From assembly GCF_026210795.1 (NCBI RefSeq), contig NC_089429.1:7659001-7723000 (forward strand): a stretch of 64,000 nt of DNA. The letters are read 5' to 3'. The notes under the pieces are model-generated. The model was not told the origin of the DNA. It did no database searches and saw only the letters and a list, made by a program, of their open reading frames with translations. Source of the DNA: Rhizophagus irregularis. Its lineage: Eukaryota > Glomeromycota > Glomeromycetes > Glomerales > Glomeraceae. The position numbers and the translations under genes were made by a program. The first letter of the stretch is position 1; each line of letters starts with the position of its first letter. This document shows, in pieces, positions 10,681-21,641 of the stretch.

Positions 10681-11214
10681 GAATGTAGACTGGAATTTTT
10701 CTTTTAATAATATATTAATTTTCTTAAAAGTATAAAATTATTTTTAATATTATAGAATTATTTTTTATTTTTTTTTTTATTTTTATAAATAAAGTTAAAT
10801 TTTTCATATTAACAGTTAATAATATAAAAATGATAAGCATAACAATGTTCATAAATTAATTAAATATTGGATGAGGGAAAAAATTTAATTGAAATCTGAG
10901 GTTAAATTATTTTATCGTTATAGTCTGGAATTTTTTTTTTTAATATTTTATATGTGGGCAGCAGCAGCAGTTGCAAGTATTGAAGAACAGAATATTTTTT
11001 AAACATGACATTACAGAAAGCAAACAAATTGATTTCAGATCTAACTTTTTATTTAAAATTTTGAGTTAAAAAATTGTCATATAAGCATTTTTCTGATGCA
11101 CAGTTACACACCCATGCTGTATACTATACATCATACACATGTTATAAATAAATCCTAATATTACAATATAATAACAGATAATATAAAGTAACATTTAAAA
11201 TAATGAAGAAATTG
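10681..11214. other. Intergenic
   Basis: AT-rich DNA with the remnant of the F-box C-terminal coding region just after 10680 (open alternative frame to about 10734) and a short GCAGCAGCAGCAG tract near 10958. No other feature. Confidence 0.5.
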
Positions 11215-11670
11215 TTAATTCCCTTGTGATTTACTACGGCTCCACCACTGTTTCCCGCACTTCCCTATAGGCAAAGCAATAACTGACCACCCTCTAATTC
11301 CTTTAAACGCTGCTGTTGCACATATGTCAGGATATTTTTTGGAACAAATGTATTCATAAAATCCTGGAGCAAGTGGGAATTCCCAACGTTGGGCATCACC
11401 ATCATTTTCATCATAAGATTCAATAGTGAGTTTTTTGCCATTACCATTGCATTGGACGTATTTGCCAATAATACCATTGAGTAAGATGCGGCTGTCTTCA
11501 GTAATTATCCAGTTATCGCCTTGTTTGTTTAAAACAACATCAGTTTCATTTACTTCCCAAAAAAGATCATTATGGCCACTGATGAAAGATAATTGAATTT
11601 TCGTTAGTATTTGACTTAAAGCAACAGCAGTAATTGTGGTTAAAAGGAACAAAAGTAAGTTAAATTCCAT
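11215..11670 (-). CDS. Small secreted protein (candidate effector or wall-associated)
   Basis: This is a 151-residue ATG frame. Residues 1-19 (MEFNLLLFLLTTITAVALS) form a clear signal peptide with cleavage likely near residue 19-20. No further membrane span or GPI-like tail is seen. The mature part has four cysteines (74, 109, 117, 138), enough for two disulphides, one N-glycosylation sequon (NET, 41-43), and evenly spaced tryptophan/glycine positions (WEV, NWIITED, QRWEFPL, GWSV) suggestive of a beta-rich fold, possibly lectin-like. I cannot assign a family. Upstream on the minus strand a TATATAA lies about 80 bp before the ATG. Secreted proteins of this size are typical effector candidates in plant-associated fungi, but that role is inference only. 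Confidence 0.75.
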   Translation of the reverse strand: MEFNLLLFLLTTITAVALSQILTKIQLSFISGHNDLFWEVNETDVVLNKQGDNWIITEDSRILLNGIIGKYVQCNGNGKKLTIESYDENDGDAQRWEFPLAPGFYEYICSKKYPDICATAAFKGIRGWSVIALPIGKCGKQWWSRSKSQGN

Positions 11671-11746
11671 TTTTGATTTTCTGTTGATTTTACTTTTTTT
11701 TTTTTGTGAAGTTAATTTTCAAATAGCGTAGAGTCGAGGCGTACGG

Positions 11747-11753
11747 TTATATA
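11747..11753 (-). promoter_or_regulatory. TATA box of secreted-protein gene
   Basis: On the minus strand the sequence reads CTATATAACC, giving TATATAA about 80 bp upstream of the start codon at 11670. Confidence 0.5.
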
Positions 11754-12067
11754 GTTGAAACAGAGTTTTCTGAAAGAAGTGAGCCGATGGATAATTGATT
11801 ATCCGGATGATCATTTTTAAACATATGTTCAGTTACTCAAAAAGAATTCTCTCATCTAAAAGAATTGTTGATGCAGACGAAGCTTTGAATGGATGATCTG
11901 ATGTTTTTGCGATATCTGTCATTTTTTTCTTTTTAATAAAATTCTCAATAAATCCATTTTTTTTCTTATAAATAGAATTCATTTTTTTCTTTTTAATAAA
12001 ATCTTTGCTAAAATGGCATTTTTTTAAATATACAGTACATTTTAATATTTTTGTAATACTTTAGTAA

Positions 12068-12376
12068 TATTTTTAATAATAATATGAATGCCCAATAGGA
12101 TAATACTTACAAATAATTAAATATACAAAAAAATTATAAAACATATTAAAAATAAAGAGTATTTAAAAAATTTTATATTAAAAAAAAACGTGTATTTAAA
12201 TGGGATTTGGAATGGGATTGGAAATGGAAATGAGAATGGGATTTGGGATGGATGGATTTGGAATGGGATGGAATTTGGAAATGGAATTTGGATGGATTTG
12301 AGATGTAAGATGGGATTTGAAATGGGATTTGGGATGGGGACTCCCATCCCATTTATTTGAATGGCAAGTATATATA
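12068..12376. repeat. Dispersed repeat with internal GGATTTGG-type minisatellite
   Basis: The flanks (ATAATACTTACAAATAATTA with AAATATACAA at about 12101-12130, and CCCATTTATTTGA with AAGTATAT at about 12348-12372) match a segment at about 50005-50135. Between them this copy carries a degenerate G/T-rich tandem repeat (about 12200-12350) built on TGGGATTTGGAATGGGATGG, which the 50-kb copy lacks. On the minus strand the repeat reads as Pro/Asn/Ile/Phe-rich frames, which I regard as incidental. Confidence 0.7.
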
Positions 12377-12436
12377 GCACAGAATTTTGGTGATGAGACC
12401 CGTGTGGACAACAAAGTAGCAGAAGAAATGGGAATA

Positions 12437-12547
12437 TATTTTAATTATGATCGAATGTCACAATTGATATAAAGTACAATGATGTAATCTCATTAGTTTT
12501 ACGAATAAAAAATATTTATTTTTTTTTCTGAACGACGGGTAGTAAAC
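12437..12547. repeat. Outer left part of the large inverted repeat
   Basis: This segment (ATTATGATCGAATGTCACAA through GTACAATGATGTAATCTCAT to the CGGGTAGTAAA end) is present in inverted orientation at about 24854-24985. Its distance to the main left arm (about 760 bp) is similar to the distance on the right side (about 880 bp), so the original inverted repeat probably reached this far. Confidence 0.75.
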
Positions 12548-12629
12548 CAGTTTAATTTATAAGCACATCTTTAATGAATACAATGCCTATTGCTAATTCG
12601 ACAAACTGTTGATTTCTAATATTATAAGC

Positions 12630-12985
12630 AACCATTCCTAATCATAAGAAATGAAATACCAACAAGAAGCCAAATGTAAAATAACCACCTTACAAAGTGA
12701 CTTTCTTCCTTTTAAAAATTTCCAAGGATTTTTCCATGAATTTCTAATCGTAAGAAATGGAATACAAGAATTTTATCAAATTTTGATTTCAAGAAGCCAA
12801 ACCACCTTACAGAGTGACTTTCTTTCTTTCAAAAATTTCCAAGGATTTCTCCATGGATTACTAATCGTAAGAAATGGAATACAAGAATTTTATCAAATTT
12901 TGATTTCAAGAAGCCAAATGTAAAATAACTATCTTACAAAGTGACTTTCTTCCTTTCAAAAATTTCCAGGGATTTTTCCATGGAA
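12630..12985. repeat. Tandem repeat, unit about 127 bp, nearly three copies
   Basis: The CTTACAAAGTGACTTTCTTC block starts at about 12690, 12806 and 12933. The middle copy lacks an 11-bp ATGTAAAATAA segment, which makes the spacings 116 and 127 bp. An ATG frame (12651-12923, 90 codons) reads through two units and gives a repeated SDFL-FKNFQGF / EFYQILISRSQ peptide. Since the frame depends on the deletion and has no promoter or conserved domain, I do not call it a gene. Confidence 0.85.
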
Positions 12986-13310
12986 AAAGCGTTAACCTCC
13001 TAAGAATAATTGATTGTCTATATAAAAATCTGCAGTTCCGCTGACGTAACTTATGATGTCCTAAATATCAAAAATTCATTTGATCAAATAAATTAGATGA
13101 TTTCTTTATTTCTATATGATATATCTTATTTAAGTAACAATAAATTTAAGTGGAGCGAGCGGTCGAGTCGATTCTCTCCGTCTTTTTAGCGTACGAATTA
13201 TCTTGTAAAAGTTTAAGCTATAATTAATGAAAGATTAGCTGACATTTCAGGAATTTATTCTGTACAAGAAGTTAACAAAAAACAGCAAAAATTATATTAA
13301 TTTATAAATA

Positions 13311-15278
13311 TTACAAAGAATAGGACAAGTAAGTAAATAATCGACTGCTTACGATGAAAGAGCAGCCAAATAAAAATGAAAAAATTAAATATTTTTTTTT
13401 CCTTTTCCAATTTTTTTTACCGAAAGCACTATATGATATAAACACCTTTGAAAAGGTTGACCAGTATAACAATGATTCGAACTCTATACTTAAAATAAAT
13501 TACCAATACTAATAAAGTAATACGCGTGATCTCTTTTCCTTCTCGTAGGAGCATGGACAATCCTAAAGTTTGATATTCGTTTCGTCCTTCCTACATAAAT
13601 AAACGCATTTTGATGTTTCGGTAGACAGCCTAACTTTTCCTCTTCCTTTATCGATTTCAGAATTCAAACTTTTGATGAAATTGCCTCAATTTTCTCGGCA
13701 TCCCGGATTTTTCGCGGCAATTGTTTCCATCTAACTTATCGGTAAGAAGAGTTGATGATTTCGGTGAAGATTACCCTCACAATTATCTTTAAATTCGTCT
13801 CAGCACTTCTTTCTTTTTTTTTCAACGTCAGGTTTTTTTGGTCAAAAAGCAAATTTGATGCGATTCGTTATTATTATCAATTTTGTTTGCCTTGAAACCT
13901 CAGTCACAATCTGATTCGATTCAACCATTAGAATCAGTAGGTTGAAATGCACAAATATATTCTGATGATTCGGCTAGTAATTCTATTACTTTGTGGTTCA
14001 ACAGAAAACTTCTAAATGAACACGTAATTATAAAGAATATTTGAAGTTAATATTAATTTTTTTTTTAAATTATCTGAACTTTATATTTAATAATAAACTT
14101 ACTCTGTAAAATGATCGAATAGTTTAATAGTTCTTCCTCGCCTTCACAAGATAAAAAAAATGGTTCTTTACGTTTTCGTACTTCTTTTCCGAATCTTTAA
14201 TCAATTCTAGTAATTCCGGTGATGCATCGCAAAGTCGCATTCTATATTTATTCGATTTAGTAACCAATGGTGTTCATATAATAATCCTTGATCAACTTCG
14301 TCAATAAGGAATTTAACGTCCTCCCGCGTCGCGCGATCAAGAAATAAATAGGTTATACGCTACCATCAACTCCCATCTCCTTTAACTACAAATACAAATC
14401 ACACCAAACACACTTTATTTTAGCTTCATCAATAAGGAACTTCACGTTCCAGCATATTACGCATATTACGTATATTACGTGACCAAGAAATAACTAATAT
14501 CCTTGAATAGTTAAAATAAAAATAGTGTAACACCTATTCATACAAGTTTTCCTTCAGTTGTTTCCTCCTTAAGGATTTTGAATATTTCATGATTTTGGCA
14601 AGCATTTGGATTATTTCAGCGAAATCGATTTATTTCTTCTTCCGTTTCTGCCTTGTCGACGCTTAGACCCTTCGTCCGGTGTTTCTTCTTGAAACCTCTG
14701 TTGCTTTTGTTTGTTCGACTTGATGGGTAACGATTTGCTAGTCGACTTATTGGTCTTGTCACTTGCCCAGTCATTCTAAAATTGTTCATAGCATCCTATG
14801 ACATGGAGCCAAGGAAGTAAAGGATAATGTTCACAATAGGCTTTTTACTAATAATAACATCAATTCTTCCTGCAAGAAAATATAAATAATAATCAGAATA
14901 CTTTCTGATTATGTGTTGATATGAAATCATCATAAATGCAAAAAAAAAAGTATTCAATTACCATACGTATTTTCATTCAATTGGAGAAATAGTCTTATTA
15001 AATAGCTATCATCATTTACCTATAATAATATTAATAAATTAAATATTGTTTAAAATTAATAAATAGATTCCTTCAATATCTGGCTTTCATTATGATTTAA
15101 ACATTACCTTAAATTTGATGTAAGAAGTTCTATATGTTGTAGCATAATCTCAACAATCCATCATTGCGATTTAGAAAACTAATATCGTGCCAAATGTAAG
15201 AAATGAGCGCCAGCCACAACATATCTTGCTATCTTCTTAGTACCACTGAACCAATTTGTTCAAAGATTGGTTATAAAT
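13311..15278. repeat. Left arm of large inverted repeat with decayed coding DNA
   Basis: The arm is an inverted, roughly colinear copy of 21642-23977. On the minus strand it carries broken coding segments such as KKIARYVVAGAHFLHLARY, RGRIDVIISKKP, TNKQKQQRFQEET and an AESSEYI-AFQPTD block. A GT..AG interval of about 88 bp lies at 15107-15020 between conserved exons, with a matching 110-bp interval in the right arm, so the ancestor was a spliced gene. Relative to the right arm it lacks about 188 bp near 14485 and about 150 bp near 13330, and has about 30 bp extra near 14650-14682. Stops and frameshifts are numerous. I do not recognise the protein; a transposon protein is plausible. Confidence 0.75.
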
Positions 15279-16100
15279 GTGTAAATATAACATATGGGTA
15301 ATTAACCTTGAAATATATTATTTATCTTGCATGTAAAAACTGATCTAGTTCTGCCATCACTAACTAGTAGCTCTGGGTGAATTGGAATCATCTTTGATAT
15401 TAAATTAATTTGATGATTATTCTTATAATCATCTCGCGTTTAAAAACTGATCTAGTTCCGCATCACTATGCTTGATGGATAAATGCTCAATCCCACTTCA
15501 CCCGCAAAAACTTTTTGCCACGCACATTAAGTTCCCCATGAACTCCAAGGACAAAAAATTCACCGTAAAGTCAACATTTTCAGGAAAGAAAGGATGATCA
15601 AGTAGGGACGTGATTATTCATATCTTATATCGGTTGATATTTTCGGTTACATTAACTGAAGATATTCGGCACAATCACTTTAATTTAGGGTTTGGCATAT
15701 AATTCCTGTTCATCATCATATTATATTGTGCCTAAAGTTTTAATATATTAATTACGTTAACTAAATAAATATTAATACATAATTAAGATCTACAAACTTT
15801 AAAAAGAGTTGAGCAAGGTTGCGAGCTTTTCGTGGTATTTAGAGGAGAATAATGAATCTAGGAATGTTTGTTATCGAAGATTGTTAATATAATGAACTAG
15901 TGTGTTATTTATCAATGATTTTTTTTTTACGTACTTTAAGAGTTCAAATATTCTAGATACATGTTTCCACGCCAAGACATCGTAGGCGAGATAACTGCGG
16001 ATGAAATCCATAAGTCGTTATGTGACATAATTCCAATTAGATTTTTAGTATTTGATATTTGAGAACTGAAATAAAAAATTGTACCGGTTTTGATTTATTT
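15279..16100. other. Central spacer, left part
   Basis: No gene seen. An imperfect direct repeat of AAAACTGATCTAGTTC with a downstream CATCAC lies at about 15338-15360 and 15441-15466. Confidence 0.5.
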
Positions 16101-16257
16101 AGGATCAGAAGGTAGAGGATCAGGTAGAGGATCAGAAGTTAAAGGATCAGAAGGTAAAGGATCAGAAGGTAGGGTAGAGGATCAGAAGGTAGAGGATCAG
16201 AAGATAAAGGGTCAAAAGATAAGATAAAGGATCAGAAGATAAAGGATTAGAAGATTA
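16101..16257. repeat. About 15-bp minisatellite, ten units
   Basis: Ten purine-rich units based on AGGATCAGAAGGTAG, with variants AGATAA and AGTTAA at the end. The plus strand is almost purely purine apart from the TC of GATCAG. No coding function visible. Confidence 0.85.
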
Positions 16258-17376
16258 AGTCGGTATGACCTGCTATACCAATCCCAATCACTGTCAGTGA
16301 GTTCATATATTGTATATATATTATGATCCGGTGATATAATAAATATGATAGATATAAAGCGTATAAAGAAAAATAACTAAATATAATTGTAATGCGTATC
16401 TTCTTCTTCTTTATTAAACGATCACTAGAAAGAGCAAATTGATTTAAGTATTGGTGTAACAAAGACAACCTTTTAATTTATAAAAACGAACTACCTTTAT
16501 AAACAGTATCAAGTTCGGAGAACAACCCCGAGTCCCCGATATATTTAAATCCTAAAAATAATAATAATATAAAATCCGCGTAAATATAAAATAATATCAA
16601 TCTTGAAATCCTTAATAAAATATTTACCCGCTTTATCACAATTGAATATCAAAATAACTAATTCATATCTTTTCTAATTTTCGCTTAGTTTCTTTTAAGC
16701 TTCATTCATTTAACATATCGAGAATTACTTTTTTATATGCAAAAAAATCGATAAAGTAAATTCGGGTTCATTTTTTTCGTCCAAAAATCAAATTATCATG
16801 TATTCTCTCTCTTTTTATTAATAAGCATTGTTTATTTTCTTTTTTTTCAAATGAATTTTATGACTAAGCTATCAGGGATAAAACGGGTTTTACGCTATTG
16901 AGATATTTCTTTTACAAATACTGTTGATCATACTTGTCAAATATTAAGATAAAATATTAGAGTTCAAATATCGTCAGTCATGATAACGAACTGTTTTAGA
17001 GAACCTGCATACATACACCTGCATATTTTGTACAAGAAAAGCTTAGTTGTCAGAAGATAATTTCTCTAATTGTACGCGAATCCGTGTGACAATTCGCAAT
17101 TAAAGTTATATTCTCAGAATCGAAAAGAAATTCTTTGTTGCTTTTGAATAAAAGAACGTCAATATGCATTAAGGAGTTATCCAAACGGCATAAATCAAGT
17201 TTTCGTGTGAAAATATTTTTTTTTATGTTGTCCGTAAAGGAATAAATCTTCCTTATCTACATGCAGGAGAAAATGTTTCACAAAAAAAAAATAAATGAAT
17301 AAATGGGGGTTATTTGGCCCGTTGCCGCAGCGATATGCATATATATATATGCAGCATAAATTTCAAGAAAAAACGC
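16258..17376. other. Intergenic
   Basis: AT-rich, no gene recognised. A 73-codon minus-strand frame at 16247-16468 is low in coding character. An alternating AT tract with TATATGCATATATATATAT lies near 17335-17350. Confidence 0.5.
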
Positions 17377-17386
17377 TATATAAAAG
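17377..17386 (+). promoter_or_regulatory. TATA box
   Basis: TATATAAAAG is the strongest TATA match in this part of the window. It precedes an A/C-rich leader (CAAACAAACAAATAAATAAA) and the ATG at 17539 by about 155 bp. Confidence 0.5.
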
Positions 17387-17538
17387 TTCTTCACAAAACA
17401 AACAAACAAATAAATAAACGCTCATACATACATATAACAAACTTTATTTTACATTTAAAAAAAAAGTGAAGTCTCATAATAATATAACAATATTTGTACG
17501 ACAATATCTTCTATTTATTTATTAAAACAAAAGCGACC

Positions 17539-17709
17539 ATGCTTGACGAAGCTTTAAAGCGTGAAAAACAATATTGCGCTAATATTTGTTCGCCTAAAAC
17601 TGATGATGAAAAGGATTATTTTATTAATGATAAAAAAACTATTATTATGCATAATATGCAAATTAAGCATATTATGCATGAATTTATTACTATAACAAAA
17701 TATATTTAG
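17539..17709 (+). CDS. Possible small protein, 56 residues
   Basis: The ATG in GCGACCATGC opens a 56-codon frame ending in TAG. The product begins MLDEALKREKQYC, is charged in its N-terminal half, and ends with a Met/His/Ile-rich stretch (IIMHNMQIKHIMHEF). There is no signal peptide or known domain. The upstream TATA box and a purine at -3 support transcription and translation, but the frame is short and could be the first exon of a longer gene. I do not recognise it. Confidence 0.35.
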   Translation: MLDEALKREKQYCANICSPKTDDEKDYFINDKKTIIMHNMQIKHIMHEFITITKYI

Positions 17710-18050
17710 ATTAAAATTTTAAGATTTATAGATGGGTGCTGATGTTACTCATCCTGCTTTGTTCTTGTTTTAAGAATTTTACTACAGAAATCGCGATTCA
17801 CAAATAATTTACTATACTTAAACTTCCTTGTAGTTTTAGTCTCCACAATTTTTTTTTTTTACTAATTAACCTTCAATGTATTATAAAATATGTATTGTAC
17901 AAATTAATTACGAGATCAATAGTGATAATAAAATAAATAAACAATTTTTTTTATCCGAAAACCAGAAAAACATGAACAGTTATCTTTATGCTTTTTAATG
18001 TCCTTCTTAGTACTACTTCTAGATCATTTTCGACCCAGCAACCAACATTG
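17710..18050. other. Intergenic
   Basis: AT-rich; nothing recognised. Confidence 0.5.
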
Positions 18051-18059
18051 GCGTCATAT

Positions 18060-18480
18060 GTCTAGTTTGGTTTTGAAAGGTAAGTGAAAAAAGCGCAAAG
18101 AACGAAAGAAAAATAAAAATAAACGAGTGTGATTATTGTTAATGAACGTAAAAGAATGTAAAGGGTATTCAAGGTAAAAGGGAATAGTGTAATTATTAGA
18201 AGGAACTAAAGAGTGTAAAGAATGTAGAGTGTTCGAGATGGCAAGGTAAAAGTAACGAAAGGAATCTATAGAAGAAAGAATAAGTGATAGGGATAAAGGA
18301 TTTAAAGCTAAAAAGCGTAAGGAATTTAAAGAATGTTCGAGATGGCAAGGTAAAAGGATATGGAAGGTCTGATTAGAAAGGAGGAAGGAAATAGTAGGAA
18401 AGGAAGAAAACCAAACTAGACGGATAAGGTTAGAGAAAGGATTAAAGTTAAGTAGGTTTGCTAGGGTCAGTTAGAAGAAT
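18060..18480. repeat. Purine-rich degenerate repeat tract
   Basis: The plus strand is strongly biased to A and G with recurring GTAAAG, GGAA and AAGAATGTA motifs. The segment GTTCGAGATGGCAAGGTAAA occurs twice, at about 18231 and 18335. A CTAGTTTGGTTTT at 18061 is mirrored as AAAACCAAACTAG at 18407, so the tract is bounded by a short inverted repeat and may be a mobile non-coding unit. Confidence 0.6.
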
Positions 18481-18559
18481 TAATGAGAGTATGCATGTGG
18501 ATATACCAATAGTTTATGGTATTCCAAGTTGGAATTGTTAATAATATATTCTGGAGAAT

Positions 18560-19543
18560 AAATGAACATTGTAAATGGATTTTTTCTTTCATGTATGAAT
18601 AATTGTGAATCGATTACTATAATTTGTATTATGAGATTTTTTCTGTACATTTTTTTTTATAAAAAAAAGTACGCATTTTCATAAAGGCCCAGAGCCTTTT
18701 TTATATATGAAAAAAAAAAAAATTTTTGTCAATCACGGGGCGTAAAAAAATTGTCGCGTAATTATCGAATCAAAAAAAAAGTAGTATGCTACGTAAGATG
18801 TTACACGGTGTATATTTCAGACCAAACTTGAGATAACAGTAAATACCGAATACCGACCCCTTTTTTTATGTAACACAAAGTCAGTTGAGTTTCAATTACT
18901 GATTTAAATCCTAAATCAATTAATGAGATAAAAATGCGTGAAATTTTATTATTTTACTATTTTATTTTTTTTTTATATGCTCTGCAATGAACTTATGGAA
19001 GAGTCACAAGAATAAAATAAATAAAACGCGTAGATAAAGTCCGAAATTTCGTAATCTCCTAAATTATAGAGTAATATCACCGAACTGCGAACGAATTTAC
19101 TGAGTTTGTGATAACATTTTTTTGTTACGATATTACGATATTAAAACTTGTGACGTAAGTTTAAAGAACTTTTAATAGAGAAATTTCAATTACGTTAATA
19201 ATGTAGAAAGAACAATAGAACCGTCAAAAAGCATAATGTATGCTACTTATCAGATAAGGATTAATAAAATATTAAAATATGTAATCAAATTCAATGAAAT
19301 AAATAAAATGATTATGCAAAAACATAACAGGAATGTATTTACAAAGAATCGTGAGAGCTTTTTTAAATGACAATTATTAAACAATTTTTAATGTATGTTA
19401 CATCAATGCATATTGGCGTTTCTGAGATATGTTATCATTTGTTTAATTTATTTAAAAAAAGTAAAGATTTTTTTGAAAAGAAAAAAAAAGATAAATAAAA
19501 AATAGACTAAACTAATTAAATTAAATTAAATTAAAAATTAAAA
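18560..19543. other. Intergenic
   Basis: AT-rich with many A runs; a short hairpin AAGGCCCAGAGCCTT near 18684. No gene recognised. Confidence 0.5.
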
Positions 19544-19806
19544 TTAAATTAAATTTACGTGTTTATTAAAACCATATTGATAATGATCTACAAATAGCGT
19601 AATATCACGCCATTCTAGTATAGGTTTAACCAAAAAGAAGTTATTAAATAATGCAGTGTTATCATAAAGAAAGATTCTATTGGGTTTTGATATTGCTGAT
19701 GTAGGAAAAATTTCCAATTTGAAAGACAATAACGAAATGCATGTGCGAGTTGGCTGATTGGTACTTGCATAAACTTATTTCTTCCTTGCTTCCCCTTAAA
19801 AAACAA
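19544..19806 (-). pseudogene. Broken coding segment, unknown family
   Basis: On the minus strand two overlapping frames join into one plausible protein piece if a single frameshift near 19730 is assumed: FKGKQGRNKFMQVPISQLAH in one frame, then KLEIFPTSAISKPNRIFLYD and FFLVKPILEWRDITLFVDHY in the next. Both parts have balanced, protein-like composition unlike the surrounding AT-rich noise. I do not recognise the family; an exon of a transposon protein or an old gene fragment are the main options. Confidence 0.4.
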
Positions 19807-20172
19807 AACTATAAGAAAATAAAAATATTACATTTAACACATTTAACACACAAATTATTAATTAATTCATACATATTTCGCCTTTACTCTGAAACAAAAA
19901 GAAACATTTTATTATTTTTTTTAAATACTACATACTCACTACTCACTGCTCACAAAGAACTTAAAAGGGACCGTAGAATAATTTATGACCATGAAGCGAG
20001 CGAGAGGAATGTTATAAAATTCCAAGGAACTCAATTCAATGAAGAAAGTGATGAAGATACCACATTACCGCACGGTTTATTGCGAAATTTAGGACAGGTT
20101 CTTCCTTATGATGAATTCATCCTTAAGACGGTTACGGAATTTAGGACAAATCCTTCTTCCTTAGGCATCTAA
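19741..20172 (+). CDS. Uncertain 143-residue ORF
   Basis: The ATG at 19741 opens a 143-codon frame. The first 90 residues are Leu/Ile/Lys/Thr-rich and look like translated AT-rich DNA, and the start overlaps a minus-strand coding relic. The last 50 or so residues (YDHEASERNVIKFQGTQF, then an acidic stretch and LLRNLGQVLPYDEF) look more protein-like, and the frame ends exactly where a 28-bp tandem repeat begins. It may be an exon of something larger, or noise. No domain recognised. Confidence 0.25.
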   Translation: MCELADWYLHKLISSLLPLKKQNYKKIKILHLTHLTHKLLINSYIFRLYSETKRNILLFFLNTTYSLLTAHKELKRDRRIIYDHEASERNVIKFQGTQFNEESDEDTTLPHGLLRNLGQVLPYDEFILKTVTEFRTNPSSLGI

Positions 20173-20452
20173 ATTAGAAAAATAATAGAAGAATTCTTCC
20201 TTCTAAATTAGAATAGGAGTATTCTTCCTTCTAAATTAGAATAGGAGTATTCTTCCTTCTAAGTTAGAATGGGAGAATTCTCTCATGTAAATTAGAGCAT
20301 TCTCCCTTCTAGGTTAGAATTGGAGAATTCTCCCATATAAATTAGAATAGGGAGAGTCCTCCCTTCCAAATTAGAATAGGAGAATTCTCCCTTCCAAATT
20401 AGAGTATGTCTTAATATTAACTTAGAAGAATTCTTCCCTCTAAATTAGAATA
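20165..20452. repeat. 28-bp minisatellite, about ten degenerate units
   Basis: Units contain CTTCTAAATTAGAATAGGAG followed by TATTCTTC or AATTCTCC. The GAATTCTTC / GAAGAATTC character makes each unit partly self-complementary. The array is more uniform at its left end and degenerates to the right. Confidence 0.85.
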
Positions 20453-20523
20453 AACATTGAAAAATTATATTATTTTCCCCTATTAGGAGTAGAATTTATC
20501 AAATAATTATTATTTTCTTAGTA

Positions 20524-20630
20524 AGGCCGTTCCAACACGATTGTTTGTTTAACGTACCCACCCCACCAGCCAACCTCGATTTTTTTACTTTCAGAAAAAC
20601 GTTAAACAAACAATCATGTCGGAACGGCCT
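20524..20630. mobile_element. MITE, 107 bp, 32-bp inverted termini
   Basis: The termini are near-perfect inverted repeats (AGGCCGTTCC ... TTTGTTTAACGT and its complement at 20599-20630, with two mismatches). Both sides are bordered by TAA, which fits a 3-bp target duplication of the PIF/Harbinger type. The interior is only about 43 bp and cannot encode a protein. Confidence 0.85.
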
Positions 20631-20639
20631 AATCACAAT

Positions 20640-21110
20640 TCTGAAACAATATTAAATAAAATATTTTCTTATGAAACGCATAGTAAATTTTTTCGTGCAT
20701 ATCATTTAAAATGTTCGAGTTCTTGTTATATTAGAGCGCTTGTGCTCTTTTCTTAGTTATTATCATTGATTCGTTTTCAAATTTGGTGTTTTTTCGATTT
20801 AAGTCGTATATGATTTTGAGCGATATAGAGTAGATTTTTGAAGCTGAAGTTTGAAGATTGGAGCTATTGTAATCAGCGAGTTCTTCGTCTGAATCCCGAC
20901 TGAATTAGAATTAATTATTATAATAATTAGTCAAAAACCTTATAACTTACATATTGTACATCATTTTCTAAATCACAGTACGAAACTTATATATTAAAAA
21001 ATAGCTACCTATATATATAATTCTATTTATTAACTACATTTTATAATTTTAAAATTGTGACACAAACACGTGGAGAAAAAACCGGTTATCAGATTGGCAT
21101 TCATATTTAA
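20640..21110. other. Intergenic
   Basis: Nothing recognised. Confidence 0.45.
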
Positions 21111-21114
21111 CCAA

Positions 21115-21285
21115 GATGTACACCTCTAAGTGCACCCTTTGAGCGTGTACTTAGAGAGAGAGAACTTTTATATAATATCTTTATACTTGGGAGTTGGGAC
21201 TGAGTAAGAGGGTTTATCTAGAAAAAAAATATGTAATGCGTGCATTTAGAGAGTGCACTTAGAGAGAGTTGACTATATATGTTCT
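21115..21285. mobile_element. Degraded MITE-like element
   Basis: The block has CTCTAAGTGCACC near its left end and repeated GTGTACTTAGAGAGAGAGAA / AGTGCACTTAGAGAGAGTTG motifs, ending in GTTGACTATA. The inverted CTCTAAGTGCAC / GTGCACTTAGAG pair suggests the termini of a small non-autonomous element, partly rearranged. Confidence 0.45.
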
Positions 21286-21641
21286 CTCTTTGTCTGAATA
21301 ATGGCTGAATGCTTCCAAGTCAGAATCCATGCCAGAATGGGACTTTTTTTTTATCTAACTTCTCCTATAAATTCTATACGTTGTCACAAATCCCATTGTG
21401 AAACCCTATTATTTAGTTGGACGAGAGTATGAAGCATTCGGTAAGTAAAATATCTCTAAATTTATTGATACTGATTCAAATTATTTATGAATTACTACTA
21501 AAATTTCTCTATTAAAAATCCGAAATCCTAATTACCAAATTATATTTTAAACTTATTATAGAAATTACTTCACAGCTTGATCATTTGAATCGGATAATTC
21601 TATTATTGAAATATTTAATTCTAACTTTAGCAACAAATACG

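Noticed and set aside
10950-10980. GCAGCAGCAGCAG tract as microsatellite feature
   Set aside because: Only about four units; too short to list as a repeat.
12117-12414. Minus-strand Pro/Asn/Ile-rich ORFs
   Set aside because: Translation of the G/T-rich minisatellite; no conserved domain or promoter.
12651-12923. 90-codon ORF with repeated peptide
   Set aside because: Depends on the tandem repeat and one 11-bp deletion; no independent coding evidence.
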